A stretch of 64,000 bases of DNA, from positions 38,217-102,216 of the forward strand of contig JASLZX010000003.1 in the NCBI GenBank assembly GCA_030754655.1. The letters run 5' to 3'. A model generated the notes under the pieces. That model had not been told where the DNA came from and made no database searches. It worked only from the letters and a program-made list of their open reading frames with translations. A program made the position numbers and the translations under genes. Below, one piece after another: positions 55,204 to 62,955 of the stretch (position 1 is its first letter; each line of letters begins with the position of its first letter). This DNA comes from UBA8886 sp002731655 (GTDB lineage Archaea > Thermoplasmatota > Poseidoniia > MGIII > CG-Epi1).

Positions 55204-56109
55204 CTACGGCGATATATCGAAGTAGCCGCGCAGCATGATTGCCACTCCGTAGGAGAGCAGCGCCACACCGCCCGAGATGGCGCACATCTCGATGAAACGA
55301 CGGCGGAAGGGCTGGTTCTGCGCCACAGAGACGTAGAAGTTGAACGCGCCGACAATGCCGACGCCAATCAGCAGCGTCGCGCCGAGCGCCTGGTGCAGCA
55401 CCGATAGTCCCAGCAGCTCGGGGCCGTCGGGCTGCAGCGCGAGGTAGGGCATTACCAGCAGGAATACCGTCACGAGGTACGCCACACCGGTGTAGAACGC
55501 GGCGCGAAGCGGGTTGCGAGCGTCGCCCTCGGTGCGTGTCGCGAGGAATTCTGAAGCGGCCATCGACATCGCCGCCGCGATCCCCGTGACGAGCCCCGCC
55601 AGCGCAACCAGCCGCAGGTTCTGGAACGCGAAGGTGAGGCCGGCCAGCGCGCCCGTGAGCTCCACGAGCGCGTCGTTGAGGCCGAGCACCATCGAGCCAG
55701 TGTACAGTAATCGCTCCTCGTCAAGCATCCCCAGCAGGTGCTGCTCGTGTGCCTCCTCCTCCTCCATGATTGGCCGCGCAGCGGGGATTATGTCGAGGAT
55801 GTTGCGATATTCGGCGGCGATGTTCACCTCGTCGCGCTCGAGCAGGTTGACGCAGAAGGTTATACCGAACAGCCGCGCCAGCAGCGAGAACCACGCTACG
55901 CGTAGCCGTGACGGCGCCACTTCCTGCCCCGAATATTCCTTCCAGAACTCGTAGTGCCGCACCTCGTCGTTGGCAATCTGCTGTAGCACCTTGCGGTTGG
56001 CAGGATTGCGCTCGCGCCGCGCCAGCCGCTCGTAGATTAGCGCCTCGGTCAGCTCCAGGTACTGGAACCGCAGCACCTGCTTCAGGGTCGCCGCGTCAAG
56101 CTCCATCAT
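55204..56109 (-). CDS. Ferritin-like/VIT1 fusion membrane protein (MbfA-like)
   Basis: A 301-residue protein combining an N-terminal ferritin-like diiron domain and a C-terminal VIT1/CCC1 transporter. Diiron ligands are probably Glu in YLELTEALIYERLARRE and the ExxH in NDEVRHYEFWKEY (residues about 20-60), with EEEEAHEQ near residue 118. The membrane part contains LGLNDALVELTGALAGL and AAAMSMAASEFLATR, typical of VIT/CCC1 proteins. Related bacterial MbfA exports iron and lowers peroxide stress. A role in iron or manganese export or storage is likely. Confidence 0.85.
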   Translation of the reverse strand: MMELDAATLKQVLRFQYLELTEALIYERLARRERNPANRKVLQQIANDEVRHYEFWKEYSGQEVAPSRLRVAWFSLLARLFGITFCVNLLERDEVNIAAEYRNILDIIPAARPIMEEEEAHEQHLLGMLDEERLLYTGSMVLGLNDALVELTGALAGLTFAFQNLRLVALAGLVTGIAAAMSMAASEFLATRTEGDARNPLRAAFYTGVAYLVTVFLLVMPYLALQPDGPELLGLSVLHQALGATLLIGVGIVGAFNFYVSVAQNQPFRRRFIEMCAISGGVALLSYGVAIMLRGYFDISP

Positions 56110-56130
56110 CTTCCCAGCGCGGGGCAGTTT

Positions 56131-56601
56131 TCACCCCTTGCCCCGCACTGGCAGCAAAGCGCAGTGCGTCAACACCAGCTCCGGCCAGCGCTCGCGTGGA
56201 TTGGCGTCGAGCGCCGCCTGCGGCAGCCCAAAGGCACGGTAGTCGAAGTCCTCCCCGTCCAGCACGCGCTCGTCCTCCGCGACCAGCCCTGCCAGCTCCG
56301 GCGGCGGTTCCCCAAAGGCGACCCACGCCGCCGCCTCGGTCGCCGGCGTCAGCCCGGCACGGTCGATGGCGCGCGAGACCTGCCGCTGGCCTGTCAAGTA
56401 GAGCAGCACTTCGCTGGCGCGGGTGTGCGAGAGCGCGTATTCACCGTCGTGTGCGCGCTGCGCCAGCTCGGCCGCCTGCCGCAGGTGCAGTACGCCGCAA
56501 ACCGCGCGTGCGTCGGCGAACGCCAGCCGTGGCCCGAGCAGCTCCCTGAGCGCTTCGTCGCTGCCTGCTGCACAGCGGCCGCCCCCGACGGTGAAATCCA
56601 C
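56131..56601 (-). CDS. cgi121: KEOPS complex subunit Cgi121
   Basis: A 156-residue protein. The core GVLHLRQAAELAQRAHDG, then ASEVLLYLTGQRQVSRAIDR and AAWVAFGEPP, matches archaeal Cgi121, which binds Bud32 and recruits the tRNA 3' CCA end in KEOPS (t6A synthesis). The start is uncertain. A GTG at 56601 is proposed because it yields a normal-length protein and lies just below the A/T block at 56618-56630. The longer open frame upstream is antisense to a coiled-coil gene and is not credible. Pcc1 is at 1.9 kb. Confidence 0.75.
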   Translation of the reverse strand: MDFTVGGGRCAAGSDEALRELLGPRLAFADARAVCGVLHLRQAAELAQRAHDGEYALSHTRASEVLLYLTGQRQVSRAIDRAGLTPATEAAAWVAFGEPPPELAGLVAEDERVLDGEDFDYRAFGLPQAALDANPRERWPELVLTHCALLPVRGKG

Positions 56602-56617
56602 GCTGGCGCAGGCAGGG

Positions 56618-56630
56618 GATATTATATATC
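56618..56630. promoter_or_regulatory. A/T block between divergent cgi121 and coiled-coil/HhH genes
   Basis: GATATTATATATC is nearly palindromic and is the only A/T-rich block in the 52-base gap between the GTG at 56601 and the ATG at 56654. It probably directs both leaderless transcripts. Confidence 0.5.
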
Positions 56631-56653
56631 CGGCAGCACCATCGCGACGTCCC

Positions 56654-57355
56654 ATGGCCGACGGCGACGAACAGACATCCCAGCTTGAGAGCGCACTGGC
56701 GCAGGAGCAACAGCGACTCGAGAAGCTGTGGGATGCATACGAGCAGCAGGAGCAGGACCTGAACGCGTCACTCGACCGCATCAACCGGCTGGAATCCGAT
56801 CTGGAGACCAAGCAGGCGATGGTCCAGTCACTCGAGGAACTGCTCAGCGAACGCGACAGCCACATCCGCGAGCTCGAAATCGAGCGGCAGCGGCAGGCGA
56901 AGGTCGAAGCGGAATACGCGCCGCGCGTGGATTCACTCGAGGAGAAGGTCGCCGACCAGACCGAAAAATACGACCGGCTACTCTCGATTACGCAGGAAAT
57001 GGAAGAGGAGCTCGAGTTCGCCAAGCAGGCGGTCCGGGCGCGCGACGGCTGGTTCAACCTGAACGTCAGCAGCCTCGAAGCTATCGCCGCAATCTCGAAG
57101 GAGTGGCGCTCAATCCAGTCGGGCAATTTCCCCGCTCCCAGCAGCGGCGGCGGTCCGAGCGGCTCGAAGGCAGACTTCATCAGCGCCGTCTCGAAAATCA
57201 AGGGGCTCGGCAAGGTAAAGGCAGAGCAGCTCTACGACGGCGGCTTCCACACCATCGAAACGCTCAAGGCTGCCTCGCTCGACGATGTCAGCGGCGTCAG
57301 CGGCTTCACCAAGCTGACCGCGCAGAAAACCGTCGACGGCGCCAAGTCGCTCTAG
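56654..57355 (+). CDS. Coiled-coil protein with C-terminal helix-hairpin-helix domain
   Basis: A 233-residue protein. Residues 8-140 are a long, charged coiled coil (SLEELLSERDSHIRELEIER and similar). A linker with Gly/Ser (SSGGGPSGS) follows. The final 65 residues contain paired helix-hairpin-helix motifs: IKGLGKVKAEQLYDGGFHTI and DDVSGVSGFTKLTAQKTV. HhH domains of this kind bind DNA without sequence preference or mediate protein contacts. It may be a chromosome or repair accessory factor; no known family recognised. It shares its promoter block with cgi121. Confidence 0.7.
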   Translation: MADGDEQTSQLESALAQEQQRLEKLWDAYEQQEQDLNASLDRINRLESDLETKQAMVQSLEELLSERDSHIRELEIERQRQAKVEAEYAPRVDSLEEKVADQTEKYDRLLSITQEMEEELEFAKQAVRARDGWFNLNVSSLEAIAAISKEWRSIQSGNFPAPSSGGGPSGSKADFISAVSKIKGLGKVKAEQLYDGGFHTIETLKAASLDDVSGVSGFTKLTAQKTVDGAKSL

Positions 57356-57891
57356 ATCGCGAGAAAGCTGCGCACTAGCTGCTCGTTGCGAACCTCGGGG
57401 TGAAACAGCACTCCCCACGCTGGCAGCTCGCGGTGTCGCACCACCTGCGCACATGCCTTGGACCGCGCCAGCACTTCCAGCCGCGCGCCGGGCTCCACCG
57501 CATGGCGATGCAGCGCGAAGGCTTCGAAGCGGCTGGCGCAGAGCGGATTCTCCGCCAGCGTCTCGACCGCGACCATCCCGATTTCGCGCTGCGCGATGAT
57601 TTCGCCGCCGGAAGCGGCCGCCAGCAACTGCATCCCGGAGCAGATCGCCAGCAGTGGCACGCCGGTCTCCAGCAGGCGTTCGACCGCACCAATTTCTTTT
57701 AAATATTTGTCGTCCTGAAGCGTAGTCCCCGCCAGCAGGATGTGTGACACCCCCTCCGGGACGCTGTTTAGTGTGCCGAGACTGCTGCTTTCGACCGTCG
57801 CACCGGCGTCGCACGCGATGCGCTCCAGCGGCGCGACGAACTCCGCTTCGCTGAACGGCTCGGCGCAGGTCGAGACGAGTAGCACGGTCAC
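57352..57891 (-). CDS. Class I glutamine amidotransferase-like protein
   Basis: A 179-residue stand-alone GATase domain. The nucleophile elbow is LLAICSGMQLLAAA (Cys near residue 83), and the His-Glu pair is in WGVLFHPEVRNEQL, so the catalytic triad looks complete. It resembles GuaA GATase subunits but has ILLAGTTLQDD in place of the usual PGG-type oxyanion loop. The GTG start overlaps the stop of the dph6-like gene by four bases, which suggests it may feed ammonia to that ATP-pyrophosphatase (inference). Other acceptors are possible. Confidence 0.78.
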   Translation of the reverse strand: MTVLLVSTCAEPFSEAEFVAPLERIACDAGATVESSSLGTLNSVPEGVSHILLAGTTLQDDKYLKEIGAVERLLETGVPLLAICSGMQLLAAASGGEIIAQREIGMVAVETLAENPLCASRFEAFALHRHAVEPGARLEVLARSKACAQVVRHRELPAWGVLFHPEVRNEQLVRSFLAI

Positions 57892-58565
57892 GCGAGCACC
57901 GCCTTGCGGATTTGCAGCCGGCCGGCGCCGGCGTGGAACTCCGGGCTGGTCTCGACCAGTCGCAGCCGCTGGCGGAATAGCGGTGCGGCGAGCACCAGCG
58001 TCTCGAGCTCGCCGCCTTCACCGGCCGGGTTCAGCCCGTAGCGGTCCGCCAGTACCAGCAGCTCGTCGACCGACGCCCGGTCCAGCCTGCGGCCGAGCCA
58101 TTCCGGGCCAAGGCCGTCGGCCGCGACCGCAGTCACGACGACCTCGTAGCGCTCGGCAAGCAGCATCTCGAGCAGCTGTGTCTGCGGCAGCTGCCAGAGC
58201 GGGTTGAAGCACCAAAGTCCCAGGTCGGCGCAAGCGCGCTGGATGCGTATCGCCTGGTAGGTCGACGCCAACGCACCGGTAACGACGCCGGCGATGCCGG
58301 TTTCGCGCTGCGCGAGCGCCAGCAGTGCCTGCATGTCAGCCAGCTCCGCCTCCGGCTCGCCCGACGTGGCGGCGGTGAGCTGCACGATGCCCAGCGCCTC
58401 GGCCTGCAGCGCAGTCCACTCCAGCGCCGGGGTGTGGAACATCCAGCTGTCGTCGCGCTCGGGCAACAGCGTCAGCAGGCACGCCACTTCGTGGCCGGCC
58501 GCGACGGCGCGGTGTAGCGCCAAACAGGAGTCCTTGCCGCCCGAGAAGAGCAGGCCGAGCTTCAT
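57888..58565 (-). CDS. dph6: Diphthine-ammonia ligase (Dph6-type ATP pyrophosphatase)
   Basis: A 225-residue ATP-PPase. The PP-loop is LLFSGGKDSCLALH (residues 5-18). WMFHTPALEW, the GVVTGALASTYQAIRIQRAC segment and LGLWCFNPLW are diagnostic of Dph6/MJ0570 proteins. NPAGEGGELETLVL is the conserved C-terminal motif. It performs the final amidation of diphthamide on elongation factor 2, using ATP and ammonium. It overlaps rlmE upstream and a glutamine amidotransferase gene downstream by four bases each. Confidence 0.9.
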   Translation of the reverse strand: MKLGLLFSGGKDSCLALHRAVAAGHEVACLLTLLPERDDSWMFHTPALEWTALQAEALGIVQLTAATSGEPEAELADMQALLALAQRETGIAGVVTGALASTYQAIRIQRACADLGLWCFNPLWQLPQTQLLEMLLAERYEVVVTAVAADGLGPEWLGRRLDRASVDELLVLADRYGLNPAGEGGELETLVLAAPLFRQRLRLVETSPEFHAGAGRLQIRKAVLA

Positions 58566-59149
58566 CGCCGTTTCCGCTTCGCGATGAGGTAAACCTCACT
58601 CGACGCCTTGCGCGACGCCTCGGGTGAGAGCGTGCGCACCGAGCCGAACTCCGCCTGCACCGCGACGCGAAACTGCTGGAAATCCTCGCCCTCGAACACC
58701 TTGACCACAAAACAGCGCGCCTGGCTCTCGCTGGCGATGGCAAGTGCCAGCTCTGCGAGCTCGATTGAACGCGCCTGGTCGACCGAATAGTTGCCGCTCA
58801 GGTCGGGGCTCATGTCTGAAATCACGACCGCGGCGGTCGGCGCCAAGTCGCCGAGCTGGCTCCGTAATTCGGCGTCGCGCAAATCCCCTTGCAGAAACTC
58901 GACGCCCTCGAGCGAGGCGATGTGCGCCAGATCTATGCCGATGACCCTGCCTTCGGCGCCGACCATTTCCTGCGCCACCTGGCTCCAGCCTCCCGGCGCG
59001 GCACCCAGATCTAGGACGGTGTCGCCCTTGCGGAAGAGCTGGCTGCGCCGCTGGATTTCCTGCAGTTTGTAAGCCGAGCGCGCGCGGTAGCCCTCGCGTC
59101 GGGCGCGACGCTGGAATCCGTCGCTGCCGCGGCGGCCCCTACCCGGCAT
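58562..59149 (-). CDS. rlmE: rRNA 2'-O-methyltransferase RlmE/FtsJ
   Basis: A 195-residue FtsJ-family methyltransferase. The N-terminal basic segment RREGYRARSAYKLQEIQRRS has the catalytic Lys. The SAM motif is VLDLGAAPGGWSQVAQE, the catalytic Asp is in VVISDMSPDLSGN, and the next catalytic Lys is in CFVVKVFEGEDF. The K-D-K-E tetrad is thus visible. It methylates a uridine ribose in the A loop of 23S rRNA. It abuts the HEAT-repeat gene upstream and overlaps dph6 downstream. Confidence 0.93.
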   Translation of the reverse strand: MPGRGRRGSDGFQRRARREGYRARSAYKLQEIQRRSQLFRKGDTVLDLGAAPGGWSQVAQEMVGAEGRVIGIDLAHIASLEGVEFLQGDLRDAELRSQLGDLAPTAAVVISDMSPDLSGNYSVDQARSIELAELALAIASESQARCFVVKVFEGEDFQQFRVAVQAEFGSVRTLSPEASRKASSEVYLIAKRKRR

Positions 59150-60205
59150 TCAGCTGCCGCCCGCCTTGCGGAGCGCCCACTTGGCAGTCTGAGTGATGTT
59201 GCGGTCGGCGGCGCGGGTGGTGCGGCTACGAATAATTGCGAGATGCGGCTTGACCAGCGCCGGCTTGTTGGCGCCGATATAGCCCAGCGCCTTCAGCACC
59301 TCGACATGGATGTACCAGTCGTCGTTCTCCAGCGCCTTGGCGAGATGCGGCACCGCCTGTATCACCACTAACGCGTCCCGGTTGCCGATGCGCCCCAGCG
59401 CAGTGGCGCACGACTTGCGCAGCTCCGACGAATTTGACTTGAGCCCCCGGATGAGCGACGGAACCGCCGGCGCGACCGCCTGCGGACTGTGCCGCCCCAG
59501 CACGCCGACACACTCGGCGGCGCGCTCCTGCACCCGGTCGCGCGACTTGAGCGCCGCCACCGCGGCGGGCGCCAGCTTGACGGCGGCCTGCGGCTGCTTA
59601 CCCGCAAGCGCGGTGAGCAGCACGATGGCGTGGTAGCGCACGCGCCAGTCGCGGTGCTTGAGCGCGTCGCGCAGCTTGGGGAGCGCCTGCGCCGGTGCTT
59701 TGTGGAGCACGCGGCCGAGCGCCTCCTGCGTCGCGTAGCGCACGTCCTTGTCGTCATCGTCAAGCAGTTCGAACAGGTCGGGGATGGTTTCATCGCGGCG
59801 CTTGTCGGACTTTATAGAAAGGCTAGTCCACAACTTGACGACGTGCAGCCGCACCTCTCGGTGGGGGCTGTCGAGCGTTTCCTGGATTGCCGCAAAGAAA
59901 TCGTCCTGCCGTTCCGGCAGCAGCTCGCGCAGGACCCGTAGCGCCGCGATAATCTCGAGCTGCGCCTGCGCCGGCTGCTCCGGGAGCGTCCCGAGCAGCG
60001 CCTTGATAATGGAATCACGCCAGCGCTCGGCCGCCTGCACCTGCACCAGCAGCGCCTTGACCGCGGCGGCGCGCGCCTGCTCGCTGCCTGACTTGAGTGT
60101 GGTCAGGTGCTTCTCGACCTGACTGTCGAAGCTGCGGTCGGCCGAGCCGTCTCGCCATTCGTCAACAGAATCCTTCAGTTCACTGAAACGGTCGCGCCAT
60201 GACAT
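59150..60205 (-). CDS. HEAT-repeat protein
   Basis: A 351-residue all-helical protein made of about seven or eight HEAT-like repeats from residue 60 onward; examples are DDDDKDVRYATQEALGRVL, RDWRVRYHAIVLLTALAG and SSELRKSCATALGRIGNRD. The N-terminus is charged (SWRDRFSELKDSVDEWRDG). HEAT proteins act as scaffolds for protein or RNA binding. It is the first gene of an operon with rlmE, dph6 and a GATase, so a translation-linked role is possible. The ATG is 24 bases from the promoter shared with gatD. Confidence 0.8.
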   Translation of the reverse strand: MSWRDRFSELKDSVDEWRDGSADRSFDSQVEKHLTTLKSGSEQARAAAVKALLVQVQAAERWRDSIIKALLGTLPEQPAQAQLEIIAALRVLRELLPERQDDFFAAIQETLDSPHREVRLHVVKLWTSLSIKSDKRRDETIPDLFELLDDDDKDVRYATQEALGRVLHKAPAQALPKLRDALKHRDWRVRYHAIVLLTALAGKQPQAAVKLAPAAVAALKSRDRVQERAAECVGVLGRHSPQAVAPAVPSLIRGLKSNSSELRKSCATALGRIGNRDALVVIQAVPHLAKALENDDWYIHVEVLKALGYIGANKPALVKPHLAIIRSRTTRAADRNITQTAKWALRKAGGS

Positions 60206-60224
60206 CGCGGTGCGAAGGGATGAA

Positions 60225-60234
60225 GGTAATAAGG
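60225..60234. promoter_or_regulatory. TATA block shared by divergent HEAT-operon and gatD
   Basis: GGTAATAAGG has its centre 24.5 bases from the minus-strand ATG at 60205 and 23.5 bases from the plus-strand ATG at 60253. It is the only A/T-rich block in the 47-base gap. Confidence 0.6.
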
Positions 60235-60252
60235 CTCGCGTGATGGCGCGCC

Positions 60253-61521
60253 ATGCCGACCTCGGCGGAGCAATTCCTCAAGGCACACGACGCCCGGCTG
60301 CACGACCACGTGCGCATCAGCGCGGGCGGCCGCAGCCACGAAGGGCGCGTCATGCCGGCGCACCGCTTCTCGGGCGACCACATCGTGGTGCTCAAGCTCG
60401 CCAACGGCTACAACATCGGCGTCTCGTGCGAAGGTGCCGAACTGGAGCTGCTCGAGCGCGCTCCCGCCGCGCCGGAAGCAACCGCGGCAGACGCGCCCCT
60501 GCCAAGCGACCTGCCGCCGCTGACCGTGCTCGGGACGGGCGGCACGATTGCGTCCTACGTCGACTACCAGACCGGCGCGGTCCATCCGGCCAAGAGCGCC
60601 GAGGAAATTGTCGCGGCGGTCACGAGTCTGGCCGAAATTGCGAACATTCACGCCGAAGCATTGCTCTCGCTGGCATCGGAGGATCTGCGGCCCGACGACT
60701 GGAGCGCGATAGCGAAGCGCGTCAGCGAGCTGCACGCCGAAGATGGCACCGGAGTCGTAATCGGCCACGGCACCGACACTATGGCCTACACCGCCGCCGC
60801 GCTCGCGTTCCAGCTGCCGGCACTGCGCGCACCGGTCGTGCTGACTGGCTCGCAGCGCAGCAGCGACCGCCCTTCGAGCGACGCGCACCTGAATCTCGCC
60901 GGCGCGGCGCGCGCGGCACTCACAGACCTAGGCGAAGTTGCTATCGCGATGCACGCTTCTTCTAGCGACGACATCGTCGCCATCTGGCGCGGGACGCGCG
61001 CGCGCAAGGCGCACTCATCGCGCCGCGACGCGTTCACGGCGCCGAACGGCGGCCGGCTCGGGAGCGTCGGCGACGCTGTCAACTTCGACGCCGAATACCG
61101 GCCGGTTGCCAACGAGACGCGGCTCGAAGCAGGCTTCGACCCCGACGTAGCGCTGGTCTGGAGCCACCCTGCGCTTACGGCGGGCGACTGGGAGGCGGCG
61201 ACCGCTGGCAAGCGCGGGGTCGTCGTGGCGGGAACCGGGCTCGGCCACATTGGGAGCCATTTGCACGCCGCCGTGCGGGCGACCGCGCGCGACGCGGTCG
61301 TGGCGATGACGACGCAGTGCCTTGGTGGGAGCACTAACCTGAACGTCTACCGCAACGGCCGCGAACTGGGCGAGGCGGAGGTCGTGGAAGCGGGCGATAC
61401 GCTGCCGGAAACGGCACTCGTCAAACTGATGTGGCTGCTCAAGCATCGCCCCGACTCGGTCGCCGCGGGCATGGGCGAGAACTTAGTAGGCGAACTGGGC
61501 TCGCGCCGGTTTCTAGATTAA
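60253..61521 (+). CDS. gatD: Glutamyl-tRNA(Gln) amidotransferase subunit D
   Basis: A 422-residue archaeal GatD. An N-terminal beta-barrel (about 1-75) is followed by an L-asparaginase-type domain. The first catalytic Thr is in LGTGGTIASYVD, the second with Asp in IGHGTDTMAYTA, and a Lys in the GTRARKAHSSRRDAF region. It hydrolyses glutamine to supply ammonia to GatE, which converts Glu-tRNA(Gln) to Gln-tRNA(Gln). GatE is not in the window. Length is normal. Leaderless start from the shared promoter at 60225-60234. Confidence 0.95.
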   Translation: MPTSAEQFLKAHDARLHDHVRISAGGRSHEGRVMPAHRFSGDHIVVLKLANGYNIGVSCEGAELELLERAPAAPEATAADAPLPSDLPPLTVLGTGGTIASYVDYQTGAVHPAKSAEEIVAAVTSLAEIANIHAEALLSLASEDLRPDDWSAIAKRVSELHAEDGTGVVIGHGTDTMAYTAAALAFQLPALRAPVVLTGSQRSSDRPSSDAHLNLAGAARAALTDLGEVAIAMHASSSDDIVAIWRGTRARKAHSSRRDAFTAPNGGRLGSVGDAVNFDAEYRPVANETRLEAGFDPDVALVWSHPALTAGDWEAATAGKRGVVVAGTGLGHIGSHLHAAVRATARDAVVAMTTQCLGGSTNLNVYRNGRELGEAEVVEAGDTLPETALVKLMWLLKHRPDSVAAGMGENLVGELGSRRFLD

Positions 61522-61530
61522 GCTTTTAGC
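61521..61530 (+). promoter_or_regulatory. Putative TATA element for the M29 aminopeptidase gene
   Basis: AGCTTTTAGC is centred 26 bases before the ATG at 61552 and starts at the last base of the gatD stop. Confidence 0.4.
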
Positions 61531-61551
61531 AGCCCGGAACTGGCGCGCTCC

Positions 61552-62667
61552 ATGTCTGACCCACGCTACGCGACGCTCGCGTCGAACCTGATAAACTATT
61601 CCATTCACCTACAAAAGGGCGAAAAGGTGCTCATCGAGGCGTTCGACCTGCCGGAGGCGATGGTCATCGCGCTGGTGCGCGCCGCACGCGAGGCGGGTGG
61701 CGCGCCGTTCGTGACGCTCAAGAACAACCGCGTCCTGCGCGAGCTTTACGTCGACGCGACCGCAGAGCAGATGCAACTCTGCGGCGAGGTCGAGCTGGCT
61801 CGCATGCGGGAGATGGATGCCTACATCGGCATGCGCGGCAGCCGCAATATCGCCGAGATGTCCGACGTGCCTTCCGACAGGATGCAGCTCTACCAGACGC
61901 ACTGGCTCCAGCCGGTCCACTTTCAGGAGCGCGTGCCGAACACCCGCTGGGTCGTCCTGCGCTGGCCGTCGCCGTCGATGGCGCAGCAGGCGGAGATGTC
62001 GACCGAGGAGTTCGAGGATTTCTACTTCGACGTCTGCTGTCTCGATTACGCGAAGATGGGCAAGGCGATGGAGCCGCTGAAGGCGCTAATGGAGCGTACC
62101 GACCGCGTCCACATCACCGGCCCCGATACCGACCTGCGCTTCTCCATCAAGGACATCCCGTCCATAATCTGCTCCGGGGACCGCAACATCCCCGACGGCG
62201 AATGCTTCACTGCGCCCGTGCGCGATTCGGTCGAGGGATACATCCACTTCAACGCGCGCACGCTCTACAACGGCACGATCTTCAGCGACGTGCGGCTCGA
62301 GTTCGCGGCGGGAAAAGTCATCGCTGCGACCGGCAGTGACGACGCGCGGCTCAACGAAATCCTGGACAGCGACGAAGGCGCGCGCTACGTCGGCGAGTTC
62401 TCGCTGGCGTTCAACCCCTTCATCCGCGAGCCGATGCTCGACATCCTGTTCGACGAGAAAATCGCCGGCAGCTTCCACTTCACCCCGGGAAACGCCTACG
62501 ACGAGGCGGACAACGGCAACCGGTCGGAAGTCCACTGGGACATGGTGATGATTCAACGCCCGGAACACGGCGGCGGCGAAATCCGCTTCGACGACGTGCT
62601 CATCCGCAAGGACGGGCTGTTCGTGCTGCCGGAGCTGGAAGGGCTTAACCCGGAGAACCTGCGCTAA
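61552..62667 (+). CDS. M29-family aminopeptidase (AmpS-like)
   Basis: A 371-residue metallo-aminopeptidase. N-terminal LASNLINYSIHLQKGEKVLI is typical. The central TGPDTDLRFSIK and FTAPVRDSVEGYIHFN (with metal-ligand Glu residues) and the C-terminal GNAYDEADNGNRSEVHWDMV (metal ligand His and Asp region) match thermophilic AmpS/AmpT peptidases. It removes N-terminal amino acids inside the cell using two metal ions. It has its own A/T block and is followed by a strong palindrome. Confidence 0.9.
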   Translation: MSDPRYATLASNLINYSIHLQKGEKVLIEAFDLPEAMVIALVRAAREAGGAPFVTLKNNRVLRELYVDATAEQMQLCGEVELARMREMDAYIGMRGSRNIAEMSDVPSDRMQLYQTHWLQPVHFQERVPNTRWVVLRWPSPSMAQQAEMSTEEFEDFYFDVCCLDYAKMGKAMEPLKALMERTDRVHITGPDTDLRFSIKDIPSIICSGDRNIPDGECFTAPVRDSVEGYIHFNARTLYNGTIFSDVRLEFAAGKVIAATGSDDARLNEILDSDEGARYVGEFSLAFNPFIREPMLDILFDEKIAGSFHFTPGNAYDEADNGNRSEVHWDMVMIQRPEHGGGEIRFDDVLIRKDGLFVLPELEGLNPENLR

Positions 62668-62684
62668 CGGGGCTACCGCACGGA

Positions 62685-62710
62685 GGGGCTGGCGGCGCGC
62701 CGCCAGCCCC
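62685..62710. repeat. Perfect 26-bp GC-rich palindrome
   Basis: GGGGCTGGCGGCG followed directly by CGCCGCCAGCCCC, the exact reverse complement. It begins 17 bases after the aminopeptidase stop and ends in the A/T block of the next gene (62709-62717). It may be a terminator-like hairpin or an operator for a dimeric regulator. Confidence 0.7.
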
Positions 62711-62717
62711 TTAAGCC
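62709..62717 (+). promoter_or_regulatory. Putative TATA element for the 72-aa gene
   Basis: CCTTAAGCC is centred 24 bases before the ATG at 62737 and touches the end of the large palindrome. Confidence 0.4.
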
Positions 62718-62736
62718 CCCCGCGTTTCGGGCAGCA

Positions 62737-62955
62737 ATGGCGTATAGCGACCTGTCACCGGCCGACCGCAAAGTGTACGACTACCTGCGCCAGAATGATT
62801 TCGTCGCGAAGCCGTGGTCGACCGCGAAAGCGGCGAAGGCGCTGAAGCTGAAACCGGCGCAGGTCTACGAGTCATTGAGCAGCATTGCGCACCACATGCG
62901 CAGCAACATCCACATCCACTACCGTGACGGTGCGCTGCGCATTGCCGCGGAATGA
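62737..62955 (+). CDS. Small winged-helix-like protein, 72 aa
   Basis: A 72-residue protein: SPADRKVYDYLRQNDFV, then STAKAAKALKLKPAQVYESL and a short beta pair (NIHIHYRDGALRIAAE). This helix-turn-helix plus wing layout suggests a mini winged-helix DNA-binding protein. No closer family recognised. It overlaps the next small membrane protein gene by four bases. The palindrome just upstream could be its own operator. Confidence 0.6.
   Translation: MAYSDLSPADRKVYDYLRQNDFVAKPWSTAKAAKALKLKPAQVYESLSSIAHHMRSNIHIHYRDGALRIAAE

Noticed and set aside
56602..57213. Minus-strand open frame continuing upstream of cgi121 to 57213
   Set aside because: It is antisense to the coiled-coil gene, its product is a Ser/Cys-rich low-complexity mirror of that coil, and a promoter block supports a start near 56601.
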